A stretch of 16,589 nucleotides of DNA from Alphaproteobacteria bacterium (GTDB lineage: Bacteria; Pseudomonadota; Alphaproteobacteria; Sphingomonadales; Sphingomonadaceae): the NCBI GenBank assembly GCA_018830415.1, contig JAHJSJ010000172.1, forward strand, positions 1 through 16,589, in the 5' to 3' direction. Shown here piece by piece: positions 1-6,843 of this stretch. The position numbers were made by a program, and so were the translations under genes. Below the pieces are notes generated by a model. That model had not been told where the DNA came from. It ran no database searches and saw only the letters and a list, made by a program, of their open reading frames with translations. Numbering within the stretch: position 1 is the stretch's first letter; every line of letters starts with the position of its first letter.

Positions 1-344
1 CCTTTGGGCGAGACGCACCATGCCGCCGTACGATTGCCCCCCGCAGGCCCACTCGAGATGCATCGCATGACCGGACCAGTCACAGTTACATGTCCATGTG
101 GACCGATCCCGGTAGGCTCACCGATTAGGCGTGCGAGCGCGTCTCGTGCTTCGGTGGCATCCGCCTTTGGGCAGGGATGACCCGAACTACAGGTGCCATC
201 CATCTCGCGCGCTGCAATACCTGCGAGTCTGATCCTTGGCCCTTCCTCACACCAGATCGGCCCATCGCCATCCCAGACGGCACTCGGCGTGCAGGCGAAG
301 GTGTCGCCTGCCGGGACAACGGACAAAAGGAGAAGTGCGAACAT
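1..344 (-). CDS. Secreted thermonuclease-like (SNase-fold) protein, C-terminus cut by window edge
   Basis: An open frame of 114 codons reads leftward from an ATG at 344-342 and leaves the window without a stop. The N-terminus MFALLLLSVVPAG is a short hydrophobic segment consistent with a signal peptide. It is followed by FACTPSAVWDGDGPIWCEEG, then RIRLAGIAAREMDGTC, GHPCPKADATEARDAL and a run ending in GGNRTAAWCVSPK. The order V-x-DGDGP-I, RIRLAGI-x-A-x-E and a later ARDAL helix is the pattern of small thermonuclease-family proteins (staphylococcal-nuclease fold) common in sphingomonads. In that fold the D near DGDG, the R of RIRL and the E after AAR are the usual active-site region. No strong ribosome-binding site is visible. 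The gene diverges from the HEPN gene at 757 and nothing visible links it functionally to the lasso cluster. Nuclease activity is inferred from family resemblance only. Confidence 0.7.
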   Translation of the reverse strand, partial: MFALLLLSVVPAGDTFACTPSAVWDGDGPIWCEEGPRIRLAGIAAREMDGTCSSGHPCPKADATEARDALARLIGEPTGIGPHGHVTVTGPVMRCISSGPAGGNRTAAWCVSPK

Positions 345-756
345 GGTTCATCAATCCCGGCGAAATTCTAGGGCTGCACAATCCAGCACCATTACGGCAA
401 ACGCGCTGTGTTATTGATAGACTGAGATCACTAACAGATCACTGTCGCGATGGCGATCCGCGATCTTTCAAGAAACCGTTGCAGCTTCGGGGTGCCTCGT
501 TCGTTCCATTAGAAGATAGCGTATCACCCGATGTTGTTGCTCGATTGCGCGCCGGGTATTCTCCGGCCAGAGCACATTGCTCCCAGAATATTGCCTGGGG
601 AGCAATCCGTTGATTTCCAAAATAAATTTTTATGTTCGGGTATTTATGCCAACACAATTTTGTTGCCATCGTCGGCGCCGCATCGCTTTGGAGTACGCCG
701 TTGCGCCTCTGCACTTGGCAGGTGCAAGCCGTTCATTGGCTTGCTAGTATCCGCTG
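345..756. other. Intergenic stretch with one strong bulged hairpin; no gene recognised
   Basis: This is the 412-bp gap between two divergent genes. Open frames exist on both strands but resemble no known protein and lack ribosome-binding sites. The distinctive element is a dyad with left arm ATTGCTCCCAG (576-586) and right arm CTGGGGAGCAAT (595-606). It pairs over 11 bp with one bulged G and an 8-nt loop. An AT-rich patch follows (about 611-640). In-frame TAG at 745-747 closes any upward extension of the gene at 757. Confidence 0.5.
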
Positions 757-1695
757 ATGCGCACCGATGTTGATCACCTTCCCGCCCAGAAGCAGCGCGA
801 GCTGGAACGCGTGGTGGCGATCATATTCGATGAATTCGGCGATGCGCTGGTGCTGGCCAGCAATGGCTGGAAGAAGAAGGCGCGCATCCTCAAGGTCATT
901 CTCTACGGCAGCTATGCGCGCGGCGGCTGGATCGATGAGCCGCACACCGCCAAAGGCTACCGCTCGGATTTTGATCTGCTGATCATCGTCAATGATAAGC
1001 GGGTGGCGGACCGGGTGGCCTACTGGCTCAAGCTTGAAGAACGCCTCGACCGCGAGCTGTCGATAACGGGCGCGCTGCGCACCCCGGTCAACTTCATCGT
1101 CCACACGTTGCAGGAGGTGAACGACGGGCTTGCCCATGGGCGGTATTTCTTCATGGATATCGCACGAGACGGGATCGCGCTCTACCAGTGCGACGATACC
1201 GAATTGCACACCCCCAAGCCCAAGACGCCCACGCAGGCGCTGGCCATGGCGCAGGAGTATTTCGAGGAATGGTTTCCAGCTGCCATGCGCAAGTTCAAGC
1301 TGGCGCAAGATGCGGTTGATCAGGAGTTCAACAAAGAAGGTGCGTTCCTGATGCACCAGACTTGCGAGAGCCTGTATCATTGCATCCTTCTCGTCTGCAC
1401 CTTCTACACGCCTCACGTTCACAATCTCGGCTTTCTTCGCACCCAGGCCGAGCGAATCGATGCGCGTCTCACCTATGTCTGGCCGCGCGAGACCAAGCGC
1501 GACCGCGCGCGTTTTGAGAAGCTGAAAGACGCCTACGTCAAGGCGCGCTATTCCAAGCATTACCGCATCACCAAGGAAGAGCTCGAATGGCTGGGCGCGC
1601 AAGTCGAGGAGCTTGGCCGCGTCGTGCACGAGGTCTGCTCAGAGCGGATCGAAAAGCTGAAGGCAGAGGCGCTGGCGAGGCCCGATAAGGCCTAG
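757..1695 (+). CDS. Single-chain nucleotidyltransferase (MNT) plus HEPN domain protein
   Basis: The 312-residue protein starts at the only available ATG, since an in-frame stop lies 12 nt upstream. It has two modules. Residues about 15-120 are a minimal nucleotidyltransferase, with GSYARGG at 51-57 and SDFDLL at 70-75 supplying the two catalytic acidic residues (D71, D73). Residues about 155-300 are a helical HEPN domain with a FLMHQTCESLYHCILL helix and an ARYSKHY motif at 263-269. In two-gene MntA-HepT systems the nucleotidyltransferase antitoxin AMPylates a tyrosine next to the HEPN R-x4-6-H RNase motif. Here both domains sit in one chain and the motif reads R264-x3-H268-Y269, one residue shorter than the canonical spacing. 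It may be a self-regulated RNase, a defence or stress protein, or a nucleotidyltransferase using HEPN only for scaffolding. The gene stands alone and no Shine-Dalgarno sequence is obvious. Confidence 0.85.
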   Translation: MRTDVDHLPAQKQRELERVVAIIFDEFGDALVLASNGWKKKARILKVILYGSYARGGWIDEPHTAKGYRSDFDLLIIVNDKRVADRVAYWLKLEERLDRELSITGALRTPVNFIVHTLQEVNDGLAHGRYFFMDIARDGIALYQCDDTELHTPKPKTPTQALAMAQEYFEEWFPAAMRKFKLAQDAVDQEFNKEGAFLMHQTCESLYHCILLVCTFYTPHVHNLGFLRTQAERIDARLTYVWPRETKRDRARFEKLKDAYVKARYSKHYRITKEELEWLGAQVEELGRVVHEVCSERIEKLKAEALARPDKA

Positions 1696-1979
1696 CGATC
1701 GTGCGCGCGTGTGGGATGGTGGTTGCTGTTTTCTGAGAGCCGGGATAGAAAATTTGCACGATCGGCTCTTTGGCTCGCTCGCGCATAACCCTGGTGCCGT
1801 CATATTACCAAGTTCGATGAGCCTGATCTTCCGCGCTTTGGCACGGGTCGGGGGCAAGAAAATGGCTGCCAGCCTGATCGATGCCCGTACTGGCAAGCGA
1901 AACCCCATAAGCCTCAACCGCGCACTAGGACACAGCCGCAGCTTCAAAAGCGTTGTAATTTGTGAAATATTCCCAAATG

Positions 1980-2062
1980 CGACCGGGTGCCGGGGCCAAT
2001 GTCCAAGCCTGCGGGCTAAATCCCTCGGTGACCTGCCAACGGGTCATCCCAACACCCGGTCG
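1980..2062 (+). promoter_or_regulatory. Candidate three-stem structured leader element upstream of lasso precursor
   Basis: An outer 10-bp perfect inverted repeat, CGACCGGGTG (1980-1989) with CACCCGGTCG (2053-2062), encloses two smaller hairpins. One is AGCC-TGCG-GGCT (2006-2017), whose UGCG loop closed by C-G is a UNCG-type stable tetraloop. The other is TGACC (2029-2033) with GGTCA (2042-2046). In RNA this would form a three-way junction 107 nt before the precursor gene. It could be a regulatory RNA leader, a terminator remnant or a DNA recognition site. No known riboswitch class was matched. The pairings are seen directly; function is not known. Confidence 0.35.
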
Positions 2063-2081
2063 TATCGCAAGCCCAAGACTA

Positions 2082-2096
2082 TATAATTGAATTATA
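2082..2096. promoter_or_regulatory. AT-rich 15-bp palindrome before the lasso operon
   Basis: TATAATT-G-AATTATA is a perfect 7+1+7 dyad in an otherwise GC-rich region, 73 bp before the first ATG of the lasso precursor. It contains TATAAT-like hexamers on both strands, so it may be a -10 element, an operator or both. No matching -35 element was assigned with confidence. Confidence 0.3.
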
Positions 2097-2160
2097 AATT
2101 AGAAATGCTGGCTCGACGCCATCATACTCTGGATGCGGCAAATAGTGTCGCAATTATGTG

Positions 2161-2167
2161 AAAGGAG
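2161..2167 (+). promoter_or_regulatory. Ribosome-binding site of the lasso precursor
   Basis: AAAGGAG lies just before three consecutive in-frame ATG codons (2169, 2172, 2175). Spacing favours 2175 (7 nt after GGAG) or 2172 (4 nt) over 2169 (1 nt). The mature peptide is not affected by this choice. Confidence 0.75.
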
Positions 2168-2168
2168 A

Positions 2169-2309
2169 ATGATGATGCAGCGTACCCAGGAAAAGCCCGA
2201 GAGGATCGACCTCGGAGCCGCTTCGGTCGAAACCAAGGGCGTGGCCCTCTACGATCAGGATACCGATGGCGGTGAGCGTAACTTCATCCCCGGTAACTTG
2301 GCTGGCTGA
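2169..2309 (+). CDS. Lasso peptide precursor (A protein)
   Basis: This small gene encodes 46 residues from the first ATG or 44 from the third, which is better spaced from the ribosome-binding site. The leader ends in RIDLGAASVETK, matching the L-G-x-A-S-x-E-T-x pattern that precedes the core in proteobacterial lasso precursors. The Thr at -2 is the hallmark recognised at cleavage. Cleavage after K would free a 23-residue core whose first eight residues are GVALYDQD. Gly1 and Asp8 are correctly placed for an 8-residue macrolactam ring; Asp6 and Asp10 are outside the usual 7-9 range. The rest of the core is TDGGERN followed by FIPGNLAG. Bulky R14, F16 or I17 are candidate plug residues. The gene is followed 20 nt later by B and C genes in the same direction, which confirms the assignment. 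Bioactivity cannot be read from the sequence. Confidence 0.93.
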   Translation: MMMQRTQEKPERIDLGAASVETKGVALYDQDTDGGERNFIPGNLAG

Positions 2310-2329
2310 AGCAAGGGAAGGCGCGCGGC

Positions 2330-2989
2330 ATGTCTGTGGCGCGCCTTCCTCCCGACATGACCGATTTTCTGGCCTCGATCGACCAAGAGCGGACCGCGTG
2401 GACGCTGACAGGCGAACAGGTGATCTTCCTGGATCTTCTTTGTGACCGTTACTTCAGTCTTCGTGAGCCTGAGAATGCGGAATTTCGTGCGGGAATTGCA
2501 CGCGGAGACGTCGCCGAGTGGCACCTCCCTACCTGCCTACCGAAGCCCGGGGCATGGGCACATCCTGCCTCAGGCCCACCCATGCCCGAGGAAAATCGAC
2601 TGAATATTGCCGGAGTAGCTGCTGCCTTGTGGATCCAGCACCGCATCGAACGCCGGATGGAAACATTGCCGTTCCACCAACTCCTCATCGGAGTCCGCAA
2701 GACAGTTGAGCATCGCTTCCGCAAAATAACCGAAGCGCAAGCCGAGTGCCTCCTCGACATTGTCGAAGATTTCGAGCGGGCCCGGCTCATTCGCAGCGCA
2801 GCCAACCGATGTGTGCCTCGCTCGCTGGCGCTTGTCTTGCGCTGCGCGACCTACGGCATACGCGCACATGCCGTGATCGGGGTCAAGACGAAGCCCTTCG
2901 AGGCGCATTGCTGGGCTCAGCACGGTTCTGCTGTGCTCACTGACCCGCTCGAAAACGTCATCCAGTTCACGCCCATCCTCGTCATATGA
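2330..2989 (+). CDS. Lasso peptide B protein (leader-binding domain fused to transglutaminase-like protease)
   Basis: The 219-residue protein cuts the leader from the lasso precursor. Residues about 20-60 (TLTGEQVIFLDLLCDRYFSL) resemble the small leader-binding RRE/B1 domain, which is a separate protein in many Gram-positive clusters but is fused here, as usual in proteobacteria. The C-terminal half is the B2 cysteine protease related to transglutaminases. Its likely triad is Cys161 (RCVPRSLALVL), His193 (PFEAHCW) and Asp205 (LTDPLENV). AGGGAAGG lies at a good distance upstream of the ATG. The stop overlaps the start of the next gene (ATGA, 2986-2989), so B and C are translationally coupled. 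The length is near that of McjB-type proteins. Confidence 0.93.
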   Translation: MSVARLPPDMTDFLASIDQERTAWTLTGEQVIFLDLLCDRYFSLREPENAEFRAGIARGDVAEWHLPTCLPKPGAWAHPASGPPMPEENRLNIAGVAAALWIQHRIERRMETLPFHQLLIGVRKTVEHRFRKITEAQAECLLDIVEDFERARLIRSAANRCVPRSLALVLRCATYGIRAHAVIGVKTKPFEAHCWAQHGSAVLTDPLENVIQFTPILVI

Positions 2990-4707
2990 GCCCCCCGCGT
3001 TTCATCCTCGCCTTGCCGCGTGACCGGCCTCCGACGCAAGGAATCGTTCGCGAGACAAACCCATTAGTGAAACCGCAAGCCACAGCTTGGCTATGGGCCA
3101 GCGACGCAATGCCCGTTGCCGATGCCGGCGATGGCTCAGTCGTCATAGGGCACTGCTTCTCTCGGGCTGGCCCCAAGAATGGTATCGGCTGGTTTCAACA
3201 TTCGTCAGATGCCACTCAATCTGCAAAGTCATTGCTGCGCAAGGGCTGGGGTGCGTACTTCGCCGTCCTGCCAGATGTTAGCACCAACCGTTGGCAGGTG
3301 ATGTCCGATCCGTCGGGACTGCTACCCGTATTTCGGCTGCTCACTTCAAGCCATGTCATTCTGTCCTCTGACCCCGCACTTTTTCAAGGCGCGTCGGGCC
3401 TGAAGCCAGAAGTTTGCTGGCGCAGGACGCTCCACCATCTGATGCAGCCTGACTTGCGTCAGCGTGCAACCTGCCTCGCCGGGGTCGACGAATTGCCGCC
3501 AGGAGTGCTGCTCGACCCCAGCTCACCGGATGCGCCAGAGCAGGTTCTCTGGAGTCCGTCCGATCACTTTCCTGCAAATGCCGCGCTGACATTCGAGAGT
3601 GCACGCGAGGAACTGCGCGCCGTTGCATGCAATGTACTGGACGCGTGGCAAATGGCATTGGGACCCGTGGCCGTGGCCGTCTCAGGCGGCGTGGACTCAT
3701 CGTTCATCTGCGGCGCGCTTGCGGCAGGAGGGCGTGAGTTCGGTTGCATCACGCTGGCAACCGCCGAGGCCGGCGGTGATGAACGATATTTCGCTCGGCT
3801 CCTGGCAAACCATCTCGACAGGCCGCTCATGGAGTTCATCTACGATCCAGCGGCGCTCACCCCTCAGAGTTTCGCATCGAAAGGCATGCCGCGTCCGAGC
3901 CGCCGTACCTTCGTTATGGCCGTCGATACAATGCTTGCGCGCGGCGCTGCGGAGCTCGCCGCAGCCGTGGTTTTGGATGGCAATGCCGGCGACAACCTTT
4001 TCTGCTATCTTCATTCTGCAGTCCCGGTCGTCGACCGGTTACGCTCTGAAGGACCAGGCTTCGGCACGTTCTCGACCCTGCTCGACATGTGCCGGGTGAC
4101 AGGGTGTGATATTCCGACGATGGCAAAGGAAACGCTGCGGGAACTTCGTCAAGGCGGCTCCGCACCTTCTTTTTTCTGTGACACGCGGCTACTCACTACC
4201 GACGCACATAGCGATAGCGAGATCGAACCCCTGGTCTCCTGGCCGGAAAATGTGCATGGTCCCTGCACAGGAAAGCACGATCACGTCGCGCTTATCATGC
4301 GCGCTCGCCACAATATTCATGGCATTTCCTCGCGGGTGCCTCGGCTCTCACCGTTAATGAGTCAACCATTGCTGGAGACCTGTCTCCGGATCCCTACATG
4401 GCTCTGGCCGACGGGAGGGGTGAACCGGGCGCTTGCCCGGGCCGCCTTTGCTTCCGAACTGCCAGCAGAACTTTTTACACGCACGGCAAAGCCCGGCCCC
4501 GATGGCTTCATCCGCCAGGCCTTCGAGCGAAACAGGAGCCAACTCCATGTTCTGTTGCGCGAAGGCTTACTCGTCAAAAATGGTTTGCTTGATACAACGC
4601 AGCTAGACCGCGTCTTCGCAGGTGAAACGGCGAACGATTGGAAAACCGTTCGCCGCCTTCTCGACCTAGCCGAGGCCGAGAACTGGGCGAAGAGCTGGCA
4701 GGCGTGA
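2986..4707 (+). CDS. Lasso cyclase, asparagine-synthetase-like (C protein)
   Basis: The 573-residue ATP-dependent enzyme activates the Asp8 side chain of the precursor core and joins it to the freed Gly1 amine, closing the ring around the tail. Residues 1 to about 200 correspond to the glutaminase-like half of asparagine synthetase B but begin MSPPRF, without the catalytic Cys2. No ammonia release is therefore expected, as in other lasso cyclases. The synthetase half has the PP-loop SGGVDSS at 233-239 and DGNAGDNLFC at 331-340, in the place of the second nucleotide/Mg motif. The start overlaps the B stop by 4 nt. The gene ends only 3 nt before the stop of the convergent isopeptidase gene, leaving no room for a terminator between them. 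Confidence 0.95.
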   Translation: MSPPRFILALPRDRPPTQGIVRETNPLVKPQATAWLWASDAMPVADAGDGSVVIGHCFSRAGPKNGIGWFQHSSDATQSAKSLLRKGWGAYFAVLPDVSTNRWQVMSDPSGLLPVFRLLTSSHVILSSDPALFQGASGLKPEVCWRRTLHHLMQPDLRQRATCLAGVDELPPGVLLDPSSPDAPEQVLWSPSDHFPANAALTFESAREELRAVACNVLDAWQMALGPVAVAVSGGVDSSFICGALAAGGREFGCITLATAEAGGDERYFARLLANHLDRPLMEFIYDPAALTPQSFASKGMPRPSRRTFVMAVDTMLARGAAELAAAVVLDGNAGDNLFCYLHSAVPVVDRLRSEGPGFGTFSTLLDMCRVTGCDIPTMAKETLRELRQGGSAPSFFCDTRLLTTDAHSDSEIEPLVSWPENVHGPCTGKHDHVALIMRARHNIHGISSRVPRLSPLMSQPLLETCLRIPTWLWPTGGVNRALARAAFASELPAELFTRTAKPGPDGFIRQAFERNRSQLHVLLREGLLVKNGLLDTTQLDRVFAGETANDWKTVRRLLDLAEAENWAKSWQA

Positions 4708-4710
4708 CCT

Positions 4711-6843
4711 TCACCCAGCGCAGCGCAGACCGGCTTCCTCCGGCGCACCCGCCATCGCCTTCCAGCGTTTGTACTGGGGTGCCCGGTCGGCAGCACAATT
4801 GACCCGGTTCATCAGCCAGAATTCGAACCACTCCATATTCCGCTCATAGATCGCTTCGCGATGCGCCGGCTGCCATTTCACATGGGTTTCGTCCTCGAAC
4901 ACGTAGAGCTCGATCGGCCGCCCATAGTGACGATAGGCTGCCACAACATCGAGCCCGCCCTTGTATTCACTATCCGTATTCTGGATCAGGATCGGCACCT
5001 TCACCCGCTCAACGTTGAGAAGGAGCGACACCGGCCGCCAGAGATCTTCAATTCCCGGTTCGAACAAGCGCATGCCGGACTCGCGCAGCTGCCTGGTAAA
5101 GCGTGGTCCCGGAATGATGGTGTAGAAGTTCATGTCCTCGCAGCACGAGCCGAGCGAAGCCACCTTGAACAGATCCGAATTGATCAGCGCCCATTGTGCA
5201 GTAACCGTCCCGTCGCTGAACCCGCTGATGCCAAGACGTTCCGGGTCGACCGCACCGGTTTTGATCGCCAGCTGGACCGCCTCTTCCAATGCCGACTGGA
5301 CGTGTCGCCGATCGATCCATTCCCTGCGGCCGTTTTGCATCAATTCCAGATTGGTCCTCGCGCTTGCGTCTCCGGGAATCGAATCGGGCCGCGAAAAGCT
5401 GAGAACCGCAAAGCCCCGATTGGCGAGCGGATGGATCGGCACCTCATCGCCTGTACCGCCTCGCAGAAATCCGTGGCTGGTGTACTGAACGACGACCAAG
5501 GGGTGTTTCTGGCCAGGCTTGTGATCAGGAGGCAGGACGAGATCGGCAAAACTTTCTGCGCCGAATTCATTGCTGACCAGCAAACGCTCGACCTGGCCCC
5601 AGCTTTTCTGCGCAAGGCTTGGGTTGGGATCAAAAATGATCCGTTCGAGTCCCGTCTCGATGTCGATTGCGACAATCCGCCTCGGCCGCGCCGCGCCCTC
5701 CCGACCACAAATGAACTCATGCCCTGACAGGACGCAGCCAGCGAAGGCATCGCGGGTCGTGAACAAGCGCTGAGGTTGGCCGTCGTCCATGTTCCAGCGC
5801 AGGAAGGCCATCTCGTTATCTGCCCAGCCCGTGAATTGCAGGCCATAAAGCGTCTCGCCGTCATCCGACCACCACAGGCCTTGCAAACCTTCGCATTCCC
5901 GGGCCTCGCAAACCCTGCTTTGGCCATTATTGAGGGCGACCACGAGCTTGCGTGGACTGAGAATACCTCCCGGTATCTTGCGTTCAAGCCAGGCTGAATG
6001 ACCCAGCGACGAGGTTGTATGTCTGGACGCACCCTCCGATGCGTCCTTCGGACTCGGCGGCTCCAGCAACGCCACTTCCGCCGGGGTTGCCTCTCTGACG
6101 TCGCTGTCCGCGAGTGAGAGATAGCTGTATCTTGAAGGGATGCGGCCTGTTGGGATCGGCCGGTCGGCGACTTGCGGATTGAACCGCTCGTCATAGAGAA
6201 AGCCGCGCGGTGCCTCTTTTGCGATTTCCTCCGCACGGCGGCGAATGTCCGGTCGGGAGGCGAGCACAAGGCCTAGCCCATTATGGCTCCAAACGAGTCG
6301 ATCCACATCATGCGGGAGAAAGCTGACCTGGCGCGCCCGGGCCTCGCCTGTCGGATCGGCGATCCAAGCCTGGGTCGAATCGTCGACCCGCTTGAGAAAC
6401 GCGATCCGGGTTCCATCTGGTGACCAGAGCGGGGGATTATCCCGCTCCCAACCTGCCTTGACCACCGCGAAGTCACGCAGGGAAAAATCGGCATTTATGA
6501 ACGCGCCGCCGCTATCCACTTCCTGGGGGCCAGCATGCCCATCGACCGACATTACCAGCAGACGCAGGCAATAAGAATTTGTTCGCGGATTTGCCTGCTT
6601 CGTAATCGTGGCAATCTGTCGGCGGTCTGGGGACAGCGTGAAAAAGCTGCCCGCAGCCCGGGCCGGATCCCGGCCAAGATCAACAAGCCTGATCTGGTCT
6701 TCTGTCGTGAAGCTGGTGGAGGGCGCATGAGCGCCCCTGGCTCCTGGTTCGGGGACGGTGCACGGATCCGCATCAGAAGGTACGGTCCTGGCGACCGGCA
6801 CGATGGCTCCTGCAAGTGCCGCGGCAATCAGAAAGCTGCTCAC
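4711..6843 (-). CDS. Lasso peptide isopeptidase, S9 prolyl-oligopeptidase family (AtxE2-like)
   Basis: The 710-residue enzyme is expected in the periplasm, since the N-terminus MSSFLIAAALAGAIVPVA is signal-peptide-like. Residues about 60-400 form a beta-propeller with repeated SPDRRQIA / WSPDGTRIAF / WSDDGETLYG blades. Residues about 430-680 are an alpha/beta hydrolase with nucleophile Ser543 in GFSDG, His654 in EDETHV and acid candidate E626 or D624 in NTDSEYKGG. The AtxE2 family hydrolyses the isopeptide bond of lasso peptides to linear peptide. Its location beside a lasso operon and a TonB receptor supports that substrate over a general peptidase. Translation starts at GTG 6843-6841, 5 nt after a perfect AGGAGG. 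The receptor stop overlaps that start (GTGA), giving tight coupling. Confidence 0.92.
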   Translation of the reverse strand: MSSFLIAAALAGAIVPVARTVPSDADPCTVPEPGARGAHAPSTSFTTEDQIRLVDLGRDPARAAGSFFTLSPDRRQIATITKQANPRTNSYCLRLLVMSVDGHAGPQEVDSGGAFINADFSLRDFAVVKAGWERDNPPLWSPDGTRIAFLKRVDDSTQAWIADPTGEARARQVSFLPHDVDRLVWSHNGLGLVLASRPDIRRRAEEIAKEAPRGFLYDERFNPQVADRPIPTGRIPSRYSYLSLADSDVREATPAEVALLEPPSPKDASEGASRHTTSSLGHSAWLERKIPGGILSPRKLVVALNNGQSRVCEARECEGLQGLWWSDDGETLYGLQFTGWADNEMAFLRWNMDDGQPQRLFTTRDAFAGCVLSGHEFICGREGAARPRRIVAIDIETGLERIIFDPNPSLAQKSWGQVERLLVSNEFGAESFADLVLPPDHKPGQKHPLVVVQYTSHGFLRGGTGDEVPIHPLANRGFAVLSFSRPDSIPGDASARTNLELMQNGRREWIDRRHVQSALEEAVQLAIKTGAVDPERLGISGFSDGTVTAQWALINSDLFKVASLGSCCEDMNFYTIIPGPRFTRQLRESGMRLFEPGIEDLWRPVSLLLNVERVKVPILIQNTDSEYKGGLDVVAAYRHYGRPIELYVFEDETHVKWQPAHREAIYERNMEWFEFWLMNRVNCAADRAPQYKRWKAMAGAPEEAGLRCAG

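Larger units (their letters stand above)
1696..2168. other. Long leader region upstream of the lasso operon, rich in inverted repeats
   Basis: This is a 473-bp gap with no convincing gene; the open frames in it match nothing recognised. Immediately after the stop of the HEPN gene is a 9-bp inverted repeat, CGATCGTGC (1696-1704) and GCACGATCG (1756-1764), with a 51-nt spacer. Further on are the nested dyads at 1980-2062 and an AT-rich palindrome at 2082-2096, listed separately. The promoter of the lasso operon should lie here, but no confident -35/-10 pair could be assigned. Confidence 0.5.

Noticed and set aside
439..714. 91-codon minus-strand open frame
   Set aside because: Its composition looks non-coding and no domain or ribosome-binding site is visible.
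733..1629. 298-codon open frame antisense to the HEPN gene
   Set aside because: It mirrors the codon structure of the recognised MNT-HEPN protein and resembles no family.
1991..2050. SAM-II, TPP or cobalamin riboswitch
   Set aside because: A GCTAAA string and several stems invite comparison, but order and conserved cores of these classes do not fit.
1709..2086. 125-codon open frame before the lasso operon
   Set aside because: It has no ribosome-binding site or family resemblance and overlaps the dyad-rich leader.
4861..5727. 288-codon plus-strand open frame within the isopeptidase gene
   Set aside because: It is antisense to a well-supported S9 hydrolase and has no recognisable domain.
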